Below, in pieces: positions 23,590 through 35,773 of a stretch of DNA of 64,000 nt. Each line of letters starts with the position of its first letter. The first letter of the stretch is position 1. The DNA is from Schistocephalus solidus. Lineage: Eukaryota > Platyhelminthes > Cestoda > Diphyllobothriidea > Diphyllobothriidae. The notes below the pieces were generated by a model. That model was not told the DNA's origin. It did no database searches and saw only the letters and a list, made by a program, of their open reading frames with translations. The stretch covers positions 1 through 64,000 of the forward strand of contig WEDG01005028.1 in NCBI GenBank assembly GCA_017591395.1, written 5' to 3'. The position numbers were made by a program, and so were the translations under genes.

Positions 23590-24660
23590 AGATGATTTGT
23601 GATTTGAGATGAATGTGAGGTGGGCGCAGTTGAGCCATGCATGGTTTCACGTGTTGCATGAGGACATTCAGTAGGCTGGCGACCAAAGTAGAGGACTGCA
23701 CAATTTCAGCAGACAGACGAAAAGTTGTACCGCATACAAATTTGGCGGCGGTGGATTGGATGTCCTACTAAACAGATAATCTAATGCCCAAAATCCCAAG
23801 GGGGATATTGTCATTCCAAGAAGTGGCTGCCAGCGGGATAATGGCGGTTTTTAATTGGCGGCGTTCACGTTTCGCGAGGCCGTTGAAGGCAGTTTGATAT
23901 ATATTTATATATTTTGAAGGGTTACAGGCATTGCCCTTGATGACCCTATTAATGTTAAGTTATCATTGCATGTGTACAGTCAATATAAAATGTTGTACAT
24001 TTTAAAATGTTTAAGTTAAAGCATTAGAAAACTTCAAATGCGTTTTCACAGCCATAGGCGAAACATTGTGGAAGAAAAGTAGAGCCCGAAAGATTTTAAA
24101 AGGCTGGTTTTAAGAAATCATGCTGTGACAGTCGTCTTTTGTCAAATATAATGTTGTAGTTGTGAGGTGTGTGAACTCTAGCAGTTTAGTGATCTCACGG
24201 AAGAGACTGGATTGCAATTGGTAGCCATGGTCAGTGGTAATGGTGGCTGGCACATAAAAAAGGGAGACCCAGTCGTGCAGGAAGACCATGATGATATTTT
24301 CTGCGGAGGCATCCGAGGTAGAGATAATAATCGGTCATCTTGCAAAATGGTCAGCCAGCGTCAGGATATCTGCGTTATCACTCGAAGGTGGTAATGGTCC
24401 AACTTAGCTTTTTAGAATATATATTTGGTTATCACTGGCAGGCACTGTCTAGTGGACGTGATACAATTGAACGTCTTGGACCGCAAATGTGCTTGTTGGA
24501 GAAAAAAAAAGAAGTGTACTTTTTATGTTCTGCTAAACACTGTCTAGTACAACGAAGTTCATTTTCGGCTAGATAAAACGAGCAGCCATCGACTTATGAC
24601 CAGCGCAGATGCCAGGATAAGACACGAAGTAAACATGCTCCAGCCCTAACGTATGGTAGG
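23590..24660 (-). mobile_element. Ty3/gypsy LTR-retrotransposon fragment, integrase
   Basis: Minus-strand pieces in order are VGPLPPSSD (24400), the IN core with VPATITTDHGYQLQSSLFREIT (24255-24195), NGLAKRERRQLKTAI (23885-23850), DNIPLGILGIRL (23820-23785) and KFVCGTTFRLSAE (23745-23705). This is the order of a Ty3/gypsy integrase with its C-terminal 'YGTTLRLPGE'-type segment. The first and second catalytic Asp positions are near DHFAR and TTDHG; the catalytic Glu of the usual GMVER is a Lys in GLAKR. Stops and shifts occur. No LTR, RT or gag is visible nearby. A CR1 3' end interrupts it at 23897-24118. Confidence 0.75.
23897..24118 (-). mobile_element. CR1-like LINE 3' end inserted in gypsy integrase
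   Basis: An A/T tail (ATATATATTTATATATTTTG) at 23897-23918 and the CR1 3' box (GGCATTGCCCTTGATGACCC, 23931-23950) identify a short, strongly 5'-truncated copy. The integrase reading stops near 24120 and resumes with NGLAKRER near 23885, so the insert splits the gene at the same point on both sides. Target duplication was not found with confidence. Confidence 0.65.
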
Positions 24661-26309
24661 ACAATGGAAAAACAGGTCGGGGAGTATAATTCAGTATATA
24701 TAAGGGAGATTGGCAGAGCCTTTGAAAACCCTATTTACAGCTAGACGCTAGCAAAATATGCAATGTTACATGGCGATAGTCGTTTTAGTATATCGATCAT
24801 TGCTGTCGACTAAATATATGTCCATCAAGTAAAAATTCATCTAGTCTTCTTTTAAACATTTCGACGTTTTCAGCCTGAACAACCGAATTTGGCAGTTTGT
24901 TCCATTCTTCAAACACCCATTGGGAAAAGAAAATAGGCCCGCACTTCAAGTTTGGTGTGTTTTCTTTTCAGTTTGTATTGGTGACCTCGGAGACATGTCA
25001 AGTTTGCCAATAAAAAAAGTCGGCCATCTGAAGAGCACAATAAACTCCTTTGACCAGCTTGAAGACTAAGATCATATCCCCTCTGTATTGCCCATGAGAG
25101 AGAGGAAAAATTTTAAGTCTTTCTATTCGGCCCTTATAGGGTAGGTATTTCAATCCGCTGACTAGTTTATTCGCCCTCCGTTGAACTTTCTCCAACAGAC
25201 CGTAGTCATGTTTCGTCAAAGGGCGCCACGCCTGAACGCACTGTTCCAACACCTGCCGGATAAATGTTCCAAACACGCGCCAAAAAAAGCTCTCCGTCAA
25301 AATTAACAAAGGATTTCCTGATTGCGCCTAAGATACACATAGCTTTCTTTGCGATATTCGCACAGTGCGACGATGGTTTGAGAGTGGTTGTTATCCACGT
25401 ACCCTAGTCCTTTAGAATATTTACCTCCTGGTGTTTCTGACCACTGATGAAGTACTGATATTCAAACCTAATCATCCTTCTGGAACTAGACCGCAGTTGG
25501 ATTATTTGGCATTTGTTAAAATTAAGGTTCAGCAGCCACTCATAAATAAATAAAATAAATAAATTGTAAATTTAAGGCCCAGAGGGCTCCATCATTACAA
25601 ACTTAGTACCGTGGTTTAAATAAATACAAAGTGGATAATTGCTGCACTATGTGAGCATCCATATGAACAGCAGAAATTAGTAGTATGGTAAACATATCCG
25701 ATTCAAAACGATTTGCCATTTTTAAAACAAAAGTCAGCAATCTTTGGCATATACGGTGAACTGGAAATGAAGCAGTAAATAAAACTCCTAGGGTTGAATC
25801 GGAGGCGGAGTTCGGCGAGCCGCCAATTTTAAAAAAATAGGAGAAACATCTTCTTCACTAAAAAATTAATAGCTTAATGCAATGGGATAGTATTGTGATG
25901 TTGCTGACAACGTTTGAGGGTTCGGAACGCTCCTTGTCAGGTGAGAGATAATATAGCAGTCAGAGCTACTTTTTATTAACACCAGCGGAGGTGAGAGAGG
26001 ACGAACTCATCGTAGACAACATGGTCGAAACGAAGAGGGGACAGTAGAGGTCACGAGATCATCATCGAGATGCGACCTTGCTGACTGCATAGTCCATCAC
26101 CAAAGAGGCGAAACCATCAGAACCCGCCTCGATCATCAACAGAACCTGGAGACTATCGTCAGGGTTGCAAATTCGGAGGAAAGTATCAAGGTTGTCAAGA
26201 GTTGGTAATGCTAGTTTAAAAGGAGGGGAAGAAAAAGTGAATGCAAAGATTGACTGCAAAGGATGATGGAAATATAATTAGAGACCAATATAATATCAAG
26301 GGAGCTGCC

Positions 26310-29176
26310 TCAAATACCAGGAGGACCCTTTTCAAAATCCAAAAGTTGCGAGTTTGGGAAGGAAACAGACAATAAGGACTTTATATCTTCCGAAGTTAAA
26401 TGTTTGCGTACTTTGGTTTTGAAAATAGCTAATGTAGACGACAACCTAATTTGCAGTGGAAGATTATTCCATATAAAAGCATATTTAGAGGCAAAAAACT
26501 GAGACCGGTTAGTTGTGGAGCTACGGGGTAGTGAAATGATCATGGAAGAATTACGAGTGGCATAGGGTCGATCTACCGGAGTGAGAGCGTTAATGCGTGG
26601 GAGATTTGGACTAGAGTTAACGCGAAACAGGAAGCAGAGACCGGCTTCGAGTCTTCTAACCCACAGAAATTTAATGTTTGCTAACTGGCATCTATCCGTA
26701 TAAGAGATACTGGATCCAGGATGAGAAAATAGTCTTCGAGTAAAAACCCTCTGAACTTTTTCAATCTTACTGCGGTCAGAGGCGTTCATCAGCCTAAAGA
26801 TGGGACAGCAATATTCTAGGATAGGAAGAACAAACATGCGGTATAGGTTTAACTTTATTTCCGGAAGGAAGAAATTATGTGATATAAAACCACATATCTG
26901 TGCAGCCTTTGCAGAAATTCGATCTGCGTGAGGCGATAATGCTAGCTTATTCGTGTAACTTAGACCTAAGTCTTTTTATGGTTGATCGTTCTAAAAAGTG
27001 TACTATTTTTGAAATACTCGGGGGTCCAGGAAGCTTGGCGGGGCCAAAACACATGAAACTGCTCTTGGATGGAGAAAATTCATCTGCCAAGTACAGCTCC
27101 AACGTGAGAGCATAAGTAGATCAGTGTTGATTTTATCAACGCAACTATTGGCAGTGTCTTTAGAAAATGAATAAATGCACTTGAGATCGTCAGCGTAAAC
27201 GAAATTTTGTGAATTTGTGAGTAAAGTTGAAATTTCGTTTATGTACAGAATGAAGAGAAGGGGACCTAGAACCGTGCCTTGAAAACGCCACTCGTGATCG
27301 GCTGAGGCCTCGAATAGCTATTACCTACTAAGACCTTCTGGCTGCGGTTAGACAAGTAGGAACCAATGAAGTCAAGGAGAGGAGGCCGGATGCCGAGGGC
27401 TTCCAGTTTCACCAGAAGACGTCTGTGCGGTACCTTGTCAAAGGCTTTGCTCAGGTCAAAGTAGATCACAACCACTGACTGCTGCTCATTACGAAGGGAA
27501 GTGACGAGGTTAAGAAAAGCTAAGTGACACACTTCGCATGATCTCCCAGGTAGAAAACCATATTGCGAGTCGCTTAAGAGCTTATTTTCTAGGCAAAAGT
27601 CAAGAATTTGATTAAAAATAATTTTTTTCAAGAAGTTTTGCTAGAGCCGGGGGTTTTGTGAACGCCTCGATAATTATTTACGTCCGAACGAGATCCCGAC
27701 TTGAAGACAGGAAGAATAATAGATGTCTTCCATGAGTCAGGAAAAGAATCCGTTTAGAAGATAAACTGAGAATATATGGCTAAGCAATCGGGGAAGCTCG
27801 GCACTCTCTTAATAACTGAGTTTGGAATACCGTCAGTCCCCGAAGAGTGCGAGTTTTTTTAGACGAATTATTTGCTTACGAATTAGTTCTAAGGAGAAAT
27901 CAATAGTGCTGATAACATTCAATGAGGATGCCTGAAACGTCGGAACCGGTTCAGATTCCATCGTAAGATGATTTGCAAAGAACGCACTAAACAGTTCTGC
28001 CTTGTCAGAGTCTTCGAGAACAAAGTTCTTGTCTTCGTTTAGTAATGGAGGAATTTCATAACCTCGTTTAGAGGAGGATCGACGGCGGAACAGTTGAGCA
28101 ACAGATTTTGCAGAGTTTGGCTCACTGAGTGCGCAAGATTCCCTCTGTCTGTCACGTGCAAGACGAATCTTAGAGGCTAATTCAAAAATCTCTGCGATCC
28201 TTAGATGTACAGATAACGAACTAGTATTTTGATCTTTCAACTGCTTCTTCAATTTCTTTAGTCTTGGCAAAAGAAAGTGAGGAATGGTGGATTCCGAGAC
28301 GTAGGGCTTGACTATTTTGGTTGGCACAAGCTCCAGGATGTTATTTGAAACGACTGACATGAAGTCACAAAAGACTTGCTGCGTCGTTCATGGAGGAGAG
28401 ATGCTGCCAGTCCAATGAGTCCAAAAAGTTACTAATTAAGCTCATATCTGCGAGGTCAAAAGCATGATAGGTACGAACGGCACTAGCCTTTTTCGATGAA
28501 ACAATCGGAAGGCAACAGTGAATTAGTGTATGGTCACTTTGGAAGAGGCCCTGCTTAAAAATCAACGAAGAGGGGAGCAATGTCGTTTGTGAAAATCAGG
28601 TCTAAAATATGCTTGTCTCTCGTTGAAGAACGGACAAGCTGGGACCAATTAGAAAAAATTAATGGTATCGAGGAAAGGCTGAAATCTGGGTGGACAAAAG
28701 TTTGAAATCCAGTCAATTTCAGGAAAATTAAAATCCCCAGCGATTATTTTAATGTTAAAATTGGACTCCGAAACCAATTTAAAAATTTCACAAAGTTTTG
28801 CATCATCATCGGATGATGAATTAGGCGGGTTGTAAATACATCCGAGAATCGCCTTTTGCCGGGGCGACAGGATAATGGATGCGAAGCAGTAATTACCAGA
28901 GAATGACGTAACATCTAGATCAAAATGGGAAGTGCTTAAATGAAGCTTTAATATGAGAAGACAACCACCACCACGCTTGCTAATGCGGTCTTGACGGTAG
29001 AGATCATACTGGTCTATGACAAGCAAAGAGTCGGAAATTAAGGGATGGGTCCAAGATTCAGTTACACATAAAACATCAGGCATTAACTCGAAAGCAATGG
29101 CTCTCAGTTGGGCCATCTTATTTAAAACAGATCTAGCATTAAGTAATATGACATCTAGCGTAGTTCGAGTATCCAA
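26310..29176 (-). pseudogene. endonuclease-reverse transcriptase ORF of family B LINE, broken
   Basis: Order on the minus strand: the endonuclease (29176-28649) has VILLNARSVLNKMAQL, VTESW, YNPPNSSSDDD and IIAGDFNFPEIDW. The linker follows (28580-27833). RT fingers and palm (27631-27266) have LPGRSCEVCHLAFL and YFDLSKAFDKVPHRRLL. The catalytic YADD is at 27186-27197 in a shifted frame. The C-terminus (26837-26310) has LPILEYCCPIFRLMNASDRSKIE and INALTPVDRPYATRNSSMI. Shifts lie near 28640, 27800, 27270 and 26900. The active-site residues are otherwise intact, so the damage is fairly recent. It would copy element RNA at a nicked target site. Confidence 0.75.
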
Positions 29177-29296
29177 ACTAGGGTTATCGTTACTTATAAA
29201 AAAAGGAAGACTTGGTGGTGGGGAAGTAAACTGTAGAGGGAAGGTGCGGACGGAAAGTAAAATTGCTGCTGTCTACAATTAGCTAAGCTGTTACTG

Positions 29297-30617
29297 CTAA
29301 CTAATTAGGATTATTGTAGAGAAACAGATTTGGGTGGTATCCATTGAGAGGAAGGCTATTTTCTGCGTTAGCGAAAATAGGAGGCCTATAAATAGGATTT
29401 TGAGGAATATTGGAATAATATGGGGGAGAATAAGATTTGAAAATGGAACAAATTGTTTTGGAAAACTGTTACCGTAAGGGGTAGGGTTAAATAATGGGGG
29501 AGCCTGAGAAGTTGATTGGTTGGGATAATTGCTAAGGAAATTTTGGGTATGTATGGTAGATGCTGGAGGGTTAGGAGGTTTCCCAACTTTAATAACGTTT
29601 TTCTTTTTGGAACTTAAGTTTGGAGCATACTTTGACTTGCCCAGGTTATTGATAAGTTTAATAGATTGGACAGCTGAGACCGGAGTGGATAGCGTGGAAT
29701 GGGAACGAGGTGGACTTGACCCAGTTTTGTTGACTAAGTCAACAGTAGGAATACAAGGAAAACTACGTTGAAACGGAGAAGCAGTCGGTCTTGGCACTTT
29801 AGACGGAGTTACTGACATTAAAGGTGGGCTTACGACATGGCTGATAGCTACTGCGTTGGAAATTCCTATTTGCGAGGAAGAAGGCGTTAATGGATTCGTT
29901 AAAAGAAGAGCGGGAGTTGAAGTTAAGGAGGTTTTTGAACCGGGCACTGTAGTAGATTGCTGTACCGTCTCGTTATGGTTTGCATAGCCATGACCAGACT
30001 TATGGATAATGGATTGAGAGGCCGAAGACCTATGCAAGAGGGAGACACATTCCTTCGCTCCATCGGTGTAAGATCCCGACAAAGGAAACATTTTGCAACC
30101 TCTAGATAACGAGAAATGCGACCTCGTTGTGCAAAAATGGAGTCCACCTCGATTGGTGAAAAAAAGGGTGACTAATATAGGTGGATTTTTTTGCTACGTG
30201 AGGAGAGGCGTTTGGCTTCCGCTATTTTTGTAGTTGAAACCGCACGAGTACAGGAAGTCTACGGCAACGTCAATGGGTCATCTGTCCCGGGAAACATTTT
30301 TTTAAAAGAAAATTATAATTTCGTTTCTGTCGGTCTGATGTTTCACTGGCAACCAAATGGACGAGAGAATCCAGACGCTGACATTCCTGAGAGGGAAGAG
30401 CAGAGATGTCACCGTCGAATAAGTTCCCCAGGATAGAGAGAACTGATCCAAACTTTAACATAAAATCATTACAATTTTGTAAAGTAGAGAGATCAAGCTG
30501 CTTAGCTTTAACGATTGGTTGCATATGCATATCACTGCTGTGACTACTTGATGCAACCAAGCAACGCTTCGGTGCAATGGCTGAGAGCTTGCGATGAGCC
30601 GAGATTTTCGTTCTCAT
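29297..30617 (-). pseudogene. ORF1 of family B LINE, broken
   Basis: Two or three shifted frames (30617-30270, 30147-29923, 30091-29297) cover an ORF1 region. The first frame starts with a Met and a basic segment (MRTKISAHRKLSAIAPKR). The second has a Cys pair (KCFLCRD) followed by further Cys and, in the next frame, His residues (HKSGHGYANH), which could be a zinc-binding cluster. The rest is Pro/Ser/Thr-rich and low in complexity, followed by a basic piece (KYAPNLSSKKKNVIKVGK). I do not recognise a named domain. ORF1 proteins of LINEs usually bind the element RNA; that role is inferred from position upstream of the endonuclease-RT ORF. Confidence 0.5.
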
Positions 30618-32725
30618 TTTTGCTAGGAGGCTTTTATTTGGTCAAACTTAGGAAAAAATCAGGTGAATAATATTCTGCGACAAATGTTTTTTCCAAAATT
30701 TTAACCAAGGACCATTGATACGTGCTTGAGAAAACTTCTTAGTATAACGGTTGAAGACATTGACTCTAAATGTTCACGCTTGTAGAAGTGGACGAGTACC
30801 GCAGGTATAAGCAGCAGATAGAGTATTAAAAGTGCAAAGTTTTTATCAAAAAATCAGTTAGTACTTTAAGCTTTGGATAAGGAAATCCTGAAAAAATTAG
30901 AACTTTCACTTCGCTTTCATCACACCATGTTTGCAATCAATCTAAGTTTTGTTGTAATTTCCACGCATCCTCTGGTTTTTCAATCGAGTTCAATAATTTC
31001 AGATCGTCAGCGAACATTATCTTCTCGCATGTCAGACAATCAAGGCAGTCGTTCACGTATATCAGAAACAAAATGGGACCAAGAACACTCTCCTGCGGAA
31101 CTCCACTGTGAACTGTTTCCCAGTGAGACTTTGCGTCTCCAAGCTAAACACGTTGGCGCCTGCCTGTGAGAATGTTGGCCAACCATTTGAGTAGATTACC
31201 AGTCACACACATTTGACGCAGCTTAAAGATCAGACGTCTGTTTGGAACCCTGTCAAAGGCTTTACTAGATTCAATATCGACCACATCGACTGACAAACCC
31301 ATTTTTATTATTTGTCCAACTTTCCATGGATGTGAGCAGGTTTGTGAGGCAGGATCGACCACTTCGAAATCCATGTTGATATGAACTTAGCAAGTTATTC
31401 TCTGCAAGATGCCTCATCAGTTCGGTTTTGATTATCTTATCCATCATTTTGCAACAGATACTTGAGAGGCTGACTGGTCGGAAACTGTTAGGTGATGTTT
31501 TCTCTACCTCCTTTAAAGATGGGGGTTATGTTGGCGTTCTTCCACTCGGTAGGCAGAGCCCCCGCCTCCATCGAACTTTCAAATATCTTGGAGAGTGGAG
31601 AGGCCGGCTGATCAGTGAGTTCATTGAGAACTCTTGCGGATATACCATCTGGGCCAGGTGAGTTTGTGGGCTGTAGCTTTTTCAGAGTTTTTCTTACTGT
31701 GTCCATTGGGAACAACCCCGTGCTTATTTTGTTTGTAGATGTGGCAGTACTGTAGTATTCTTCTTCGTCAAAAGGTGGTTCCTCTGTATACACGGATATA
31801 GAGAAATTGGATAAGAGACTGATATTATCAGATTTTTCGGTTAACCTGTTTCCCTGATAGTCTTTTAGACAAGGAATGGAGTCCTGATCTCGTTTTGCCT
31901 TATTTACGATAAGCAAAAAATCTTTTCGAATTTCTTGGTATGTCTTTGACTTTTTCTGACTCAAAGGCTGATCGTTCTTTTCTCAGATGATTCCGACACC
32001 GATTTCGCTGTTTTTTAAAAGCGGAAAAATGTTCGGGTTGTTGATATCTGGCATATGTTTTCCACAGATTTCTTTTTTTCTTGAGATTCCTTTTTATTTC
32101 CGATGTCACCCACTCGGTTCGGGAGACGCACGATCGCCTTTTGAGTGGACAGAATTTCTTTACCAACTGCTAAATCAAGTTACTTATGTAGAACCAGGCA
32201 GCGTTTGGGCCAGGTAAATGTGCAGGGCTCCAGTCTATCCCATTCAGTTATTCTTTTATTTTGGGATAATCCCCTTTTCCATACATTTCTCTCCCTAACT
32301 GCCTGACGATTGGGTACAGAACAATGACTGTGCTCCCAAGCAAGAACACAATGATCACTTCGCCCAAGGGGCGAGTAAGAACTAAATGCAAGGATGCAAT
32401 TGTCGTTTTTACTAATAACTAGATCCAAACAGCTTGACTGCTGCCCATTTCGGAACCGTGTCTCAATTGTGACATATTAGGTAAGACACTCGTCATTTAC
32501 CAACGGAAGTAATTTCTGTTCGAATGAACTTTCTGATCGCGAGCAGAACATTTATACCTAATCGATATCGGGAGCGTTGAAATCTCCAAGTATTAATAAG
32601 CGTTTTCTATGGCAGATTTTCTTTACCTCTGTGATGAGTGCTTCGTCCGTGTCCGTTCGCTGTCCTTGGGGTCGATATACCACGGCAATATGGAGGTCTG
32701 GTTGGTTTGGGACTTTCAGTTTACA

Positions 32726-34362
32726 AGTAAGTATTTTGCAAGACCTAAATGATCGAAAACAAAACGTTTTAGTAGGGTCCTCATACTCAAGTGTTACCCC
32801 GATCGTTAGTGGTGTCCTTCAAGGTACCTATAAGGTCCTTTGTTGTTCTTACTGTATATAAATGATATTTCATCGATAGTTAAACATTCTCAATCTTTTA
32901 TTTATGCTGATGACCTCAAATGCGTGTATTCCTTCTCTAACTCTACGACCGAACGGTGCCTAGAACAAATTCATTTAGACTTAGACGCTCTTTCGGCCTG
33001 GAGCTCCACATGGCTAATGGAGTTCTCACCTACTAAGTGTCGCTACATGAGTTTTGGGCCTGTAAGGCTGCCGTAACCTCTTATCTTTGAAGGTTGCCCT
33101 ATGACTGAATGTTCCTCCACCAATAAATTAGATCTTTCGCCTCATGCAGATAGAATAACGGCCAAGCTGCTCAGATTTGCGGCTTTATTTCTTATAATTT
33201 CTACCTTCCTGAAATAAAATTAAGACTTTATCGTATGTTTATACTTCCCATTCTTGAATTTTGCTGTCCTGACTTCGGTTTAATGAACGAATATAGCCGT
33301 TCAAAAATTGAAAATGTCCAAAGACATTTCACAAAAAAACTCCTATTTCCGACTCTTTCAACTTCTTCCTACTCAACAAGATGCCAGCTAATGAAGCTAA
33401 AATTTGTTTGGGTCAGGAGACTTGAAGCAGGCTTTTGTCTCATTTTCCGACTAAATAATAGTTCAACTCTTCCCAAGCTTTCTGTTATTACCCCCATTAG
33501 TCTTCCTTATAACCTAAGAAATTATGCACTAATTATACCTCCCCCTGCATCCTCCACGTGTAAACGCTCTCTCTCTTCTTTGCTTCTAGGTATAGTTTTC
33601 TTTGGAATAACTTGCCAATTAAAAAAAGGTCGTTAACTAGTTTACCTGCATTCAAGCGAAGACTGCACATTTATCTTAACACTGATTCTATTAACCTTTT
33701 ATTTTCCTCATCTTTTCCCAGTAGCTTTCCCCATGACTCGGAGAAAGGACCATCGGAAATTTAAGTGACCCTCTTGAAACTATATTTTCGCTACCTCGAG
33801 TCTCCCATGAACCATGATTTGTCCTTATATCACAAGTCCTCCAAACGATGACGTCATTTGGCCGTACACATTCGGTGGTCCACAGTACAAATGCTACCGT
33901 TTCTTTGGATACTTGCCCTCATCAGAATTCAATTCTGGATCCTTAGATGCTGAGGACTTAAGTTCATTGACGCATTTTCGTGAGATTTTGTTTTATACGC
34001 CTAAGTGCTCAAGAATGAATCACATCGACGTTTCATTATCTCATTCTGAAATGCTACTGCAGTATTACCCTACTCTACCACCTGACCATTTTTTCTTAAG
34101 CAGTTTTTTCTCCTACCTTCTATTCAAAAATGAAGGCCTATTGAACTCTGCCTCCATTTTTATGGTAGGAGTTTTTTTCACTGCCTATTTTTTAGTTCAC
34201 CATTATATTTAAAAGATTGCTAACTGTTGACATAGCAGGACAAGTTATGTTTTTGTACATTTTATCTGCACACTTTGTCATAATTTTATTTCGTTACTAA
34301 TGTTTGCTTAGACAGTGCCTTCCCGGTGCTATCCAAATATAAAAATATAAATTCTAAGACGA
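32726..34362 (+). mobile_element. LINE (family B), 5'-truncated, inserted in CR1
   Basis: Starts in the RT palm (NVLVGSSYSSVTPIVSGVLQ, 32760-32820). It continues with LFLLYINDISS and IYADDLKCVYSFS (32845-32935), the C-terminus LPILEFCCPDFGLMNEYSRSKIE (33240-33310), VITPISLPYNLRNYALII (33480-33540), and a 600-base UTR. The tail GACAGTGCCTTCCCGGTGCT is at 34313-34332 and A/T sequence runs to about 34362. It splits the host endonuclease between the GGGxxVYV-like block on its right and the VVYRPQ block on its left. About nine host codons seem to be missing at the site. Frameshifts make it dead. It lies in opposite orientation to its host. Confidence 0.78.
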
Positions 34363-35339
34363 GTTTCTATTTGGCGAGGGACCATCCGGAATGAAGTCAA
34401 TGCCTACTCGTATGAACATTCCGATTCGAACACCCCTACGTCAGTTTCTATTCATGCGGATAAGCTTCAATCCGTCTATCCTGACTTTTGTGTCTGCAAT
34501 TTGTTCAGTTAACCATGTTTCAGTTAGGGCTATGAAGTCAAGTTGTAAATGGTTCACGACCAGCTTGATTTCATCCATTTTGTTTAATAGACTCTGCACA
34601 TTTGTGTACATCATTGTCATCTTGTTTCGTTCTCTCGATTTCTGAAGATTGGTGGTTCTTTTTTGCACATGGCAGTACCAGTGGACCAGTCGCACAAAAA
34701 TCGTACGCGAGGATGCATGAAGTGATGTAGCTCGAAACTTCCGAGTAGAAGATGTACGCAGGTCTAAAATATATTTTTCCAGTAGTTGGTGGCCAGCAAG
34801 CTCCATGAGGTCGAAGGTGGATGCCAGAATGTTGATGCTTTATCGGAATAATGAAGCAGCAATCACACTGGCACTGCGTTGGGCGTAACGGATATCAGCA
34901 GTTAACTGCAAAATTTAGTCTAGGTAACGTAATTCTGCACACGTAACTTTGAAATAACTAATGGAGGGATTTGATCTTATTAAAGAGCTCATATTTGCTT
35001 TGGAGTACTGGTACCTTGTAGGGGAATCGCTGGTCAGGTGCAGTATCGAGGTATGCTCCGTTCATTTTGTTTGAAGGTAATAAATGTGTGCAACTTTGAA
35101 CTTCATATATATCATATAACTGACAAAAGAGTTTTTCAGTTGGACTACTTTCTAGCGGAACGTCTGAAACACCGTAAATAATTAACCGATCAGAGAATGA
35201 GACGTGCAGCTGGGGAGAGTAATCTAGCTTTTTGGGGGACAAGTGTTACAGAGAAACGCAGGGGTGCTCTGGGGCCAGGCAATGCTCATGATGGCAGTGA
35301 CAACATGGTATTAACAAACCCGAAAAAAAAACTGAGATA

Positions 35340-35598
35340 AGCACGGCCGGGGTACAAATTAAAATTCTATTTTACCATCGCCTATAGTCAGCTTTCAAAG
35401 CTTGACAACCTAAAAATGCACGTAACCGATCTCTAGCTAGATGTTGTAGCAATAATGGAAACGAGTGATTGCGAATAAGCACTATCAGGATACTAATTAA
35501 TTAGAAGATACAATAGAGACTGTCAATGTGGAGAGATCAGAATTATAAAGTACAGCCGAGCTTTTTGAGAAGACCGCGAAGATTACTGATGATGCAGT
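35340..35598 (+). mobile_element. CR1-like LINE fragment, endonuclease start, decayed
   Basis: The + strand reads KLKFYFTIAYSQLSKLDNLK then VVAIMETSDCE (35355-35475), matching the endonuclease start KLKCLYTNAQSLLSKLDELK and VIAVTETWLS of the copy at 45220. A GEIRIIKY stretch follows where GGIIVYVK is expected. The piece is about 260 bases long and ends where the tail of a minus-strand CR1 begins. Confidence 0.6.
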
Positions 35599-35773
35599 TT
35601 ATTTCAGTTCAGTTTTATTAAGGGAAAGATAGGTGAACGCATTTGAAATCCCTTTTTGGTTACAAGGTGGCTAAGAAATATCCACACTGGACGAAAATGG
35701 AAAAGACATTGTTAACGCAATAACATGGGGGAAGTAAGCAACCGCTGAAACGACAAAAAGTATACCCTTAAGT

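Larger units (their letters stand above)
25546..30890 (-). mobile_element. LINE (family B), about 5.3 kb, nearly full length, inserted in CR1
   Basis: The element runs from a 5' UTR (about 30890-30620) through ORF1 and an endonuclease-RT ORF to a 3' UTR of about 760 bases and a TAAA-rich tail (25546-25570). It interrupts the host CR1 RT between LQTWCDE and WLLNLNFNKC. All expected parts are present in order, making it the most complete family B copy here. It has several frameshifts in the RT ORF. The host breakpoints are clear within about ten bases; an exact target duplication is not visible. The 3' end differs from that of the other family B copies, so it may be a subfamily. Confidence 0.75.
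24693..35330 (-). mobile_element. CR1-like LINE, one copy split by two later insertions
   Basis: Three separated minus-strand blocks make one element: 34363-35330, 30891-32725 and 24693-25545. In protein order: an ORF1 RRM-like segment (RLIIYGVSDVPLE, 35190-35150); the endonuclease start (MMYTNVQSLLNKMDEIK, TETWLTEQ, 34620-34510); the rest of the endonuclease (VVYRPQ, LLILGDFNAPDID, 32690-32570); the linker (32170-31900); RT with PTNSPGPDGIS, AFDRVPNRRL and FADD (31003-31014); then, left of the first insert, WLLNLNFNKCQIIQL (25545-25500) to the C-terminus. The tail is at 24693-24705. The blocks join at matching residues. Frameshifts and stops are present. Confidence 0.8.
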
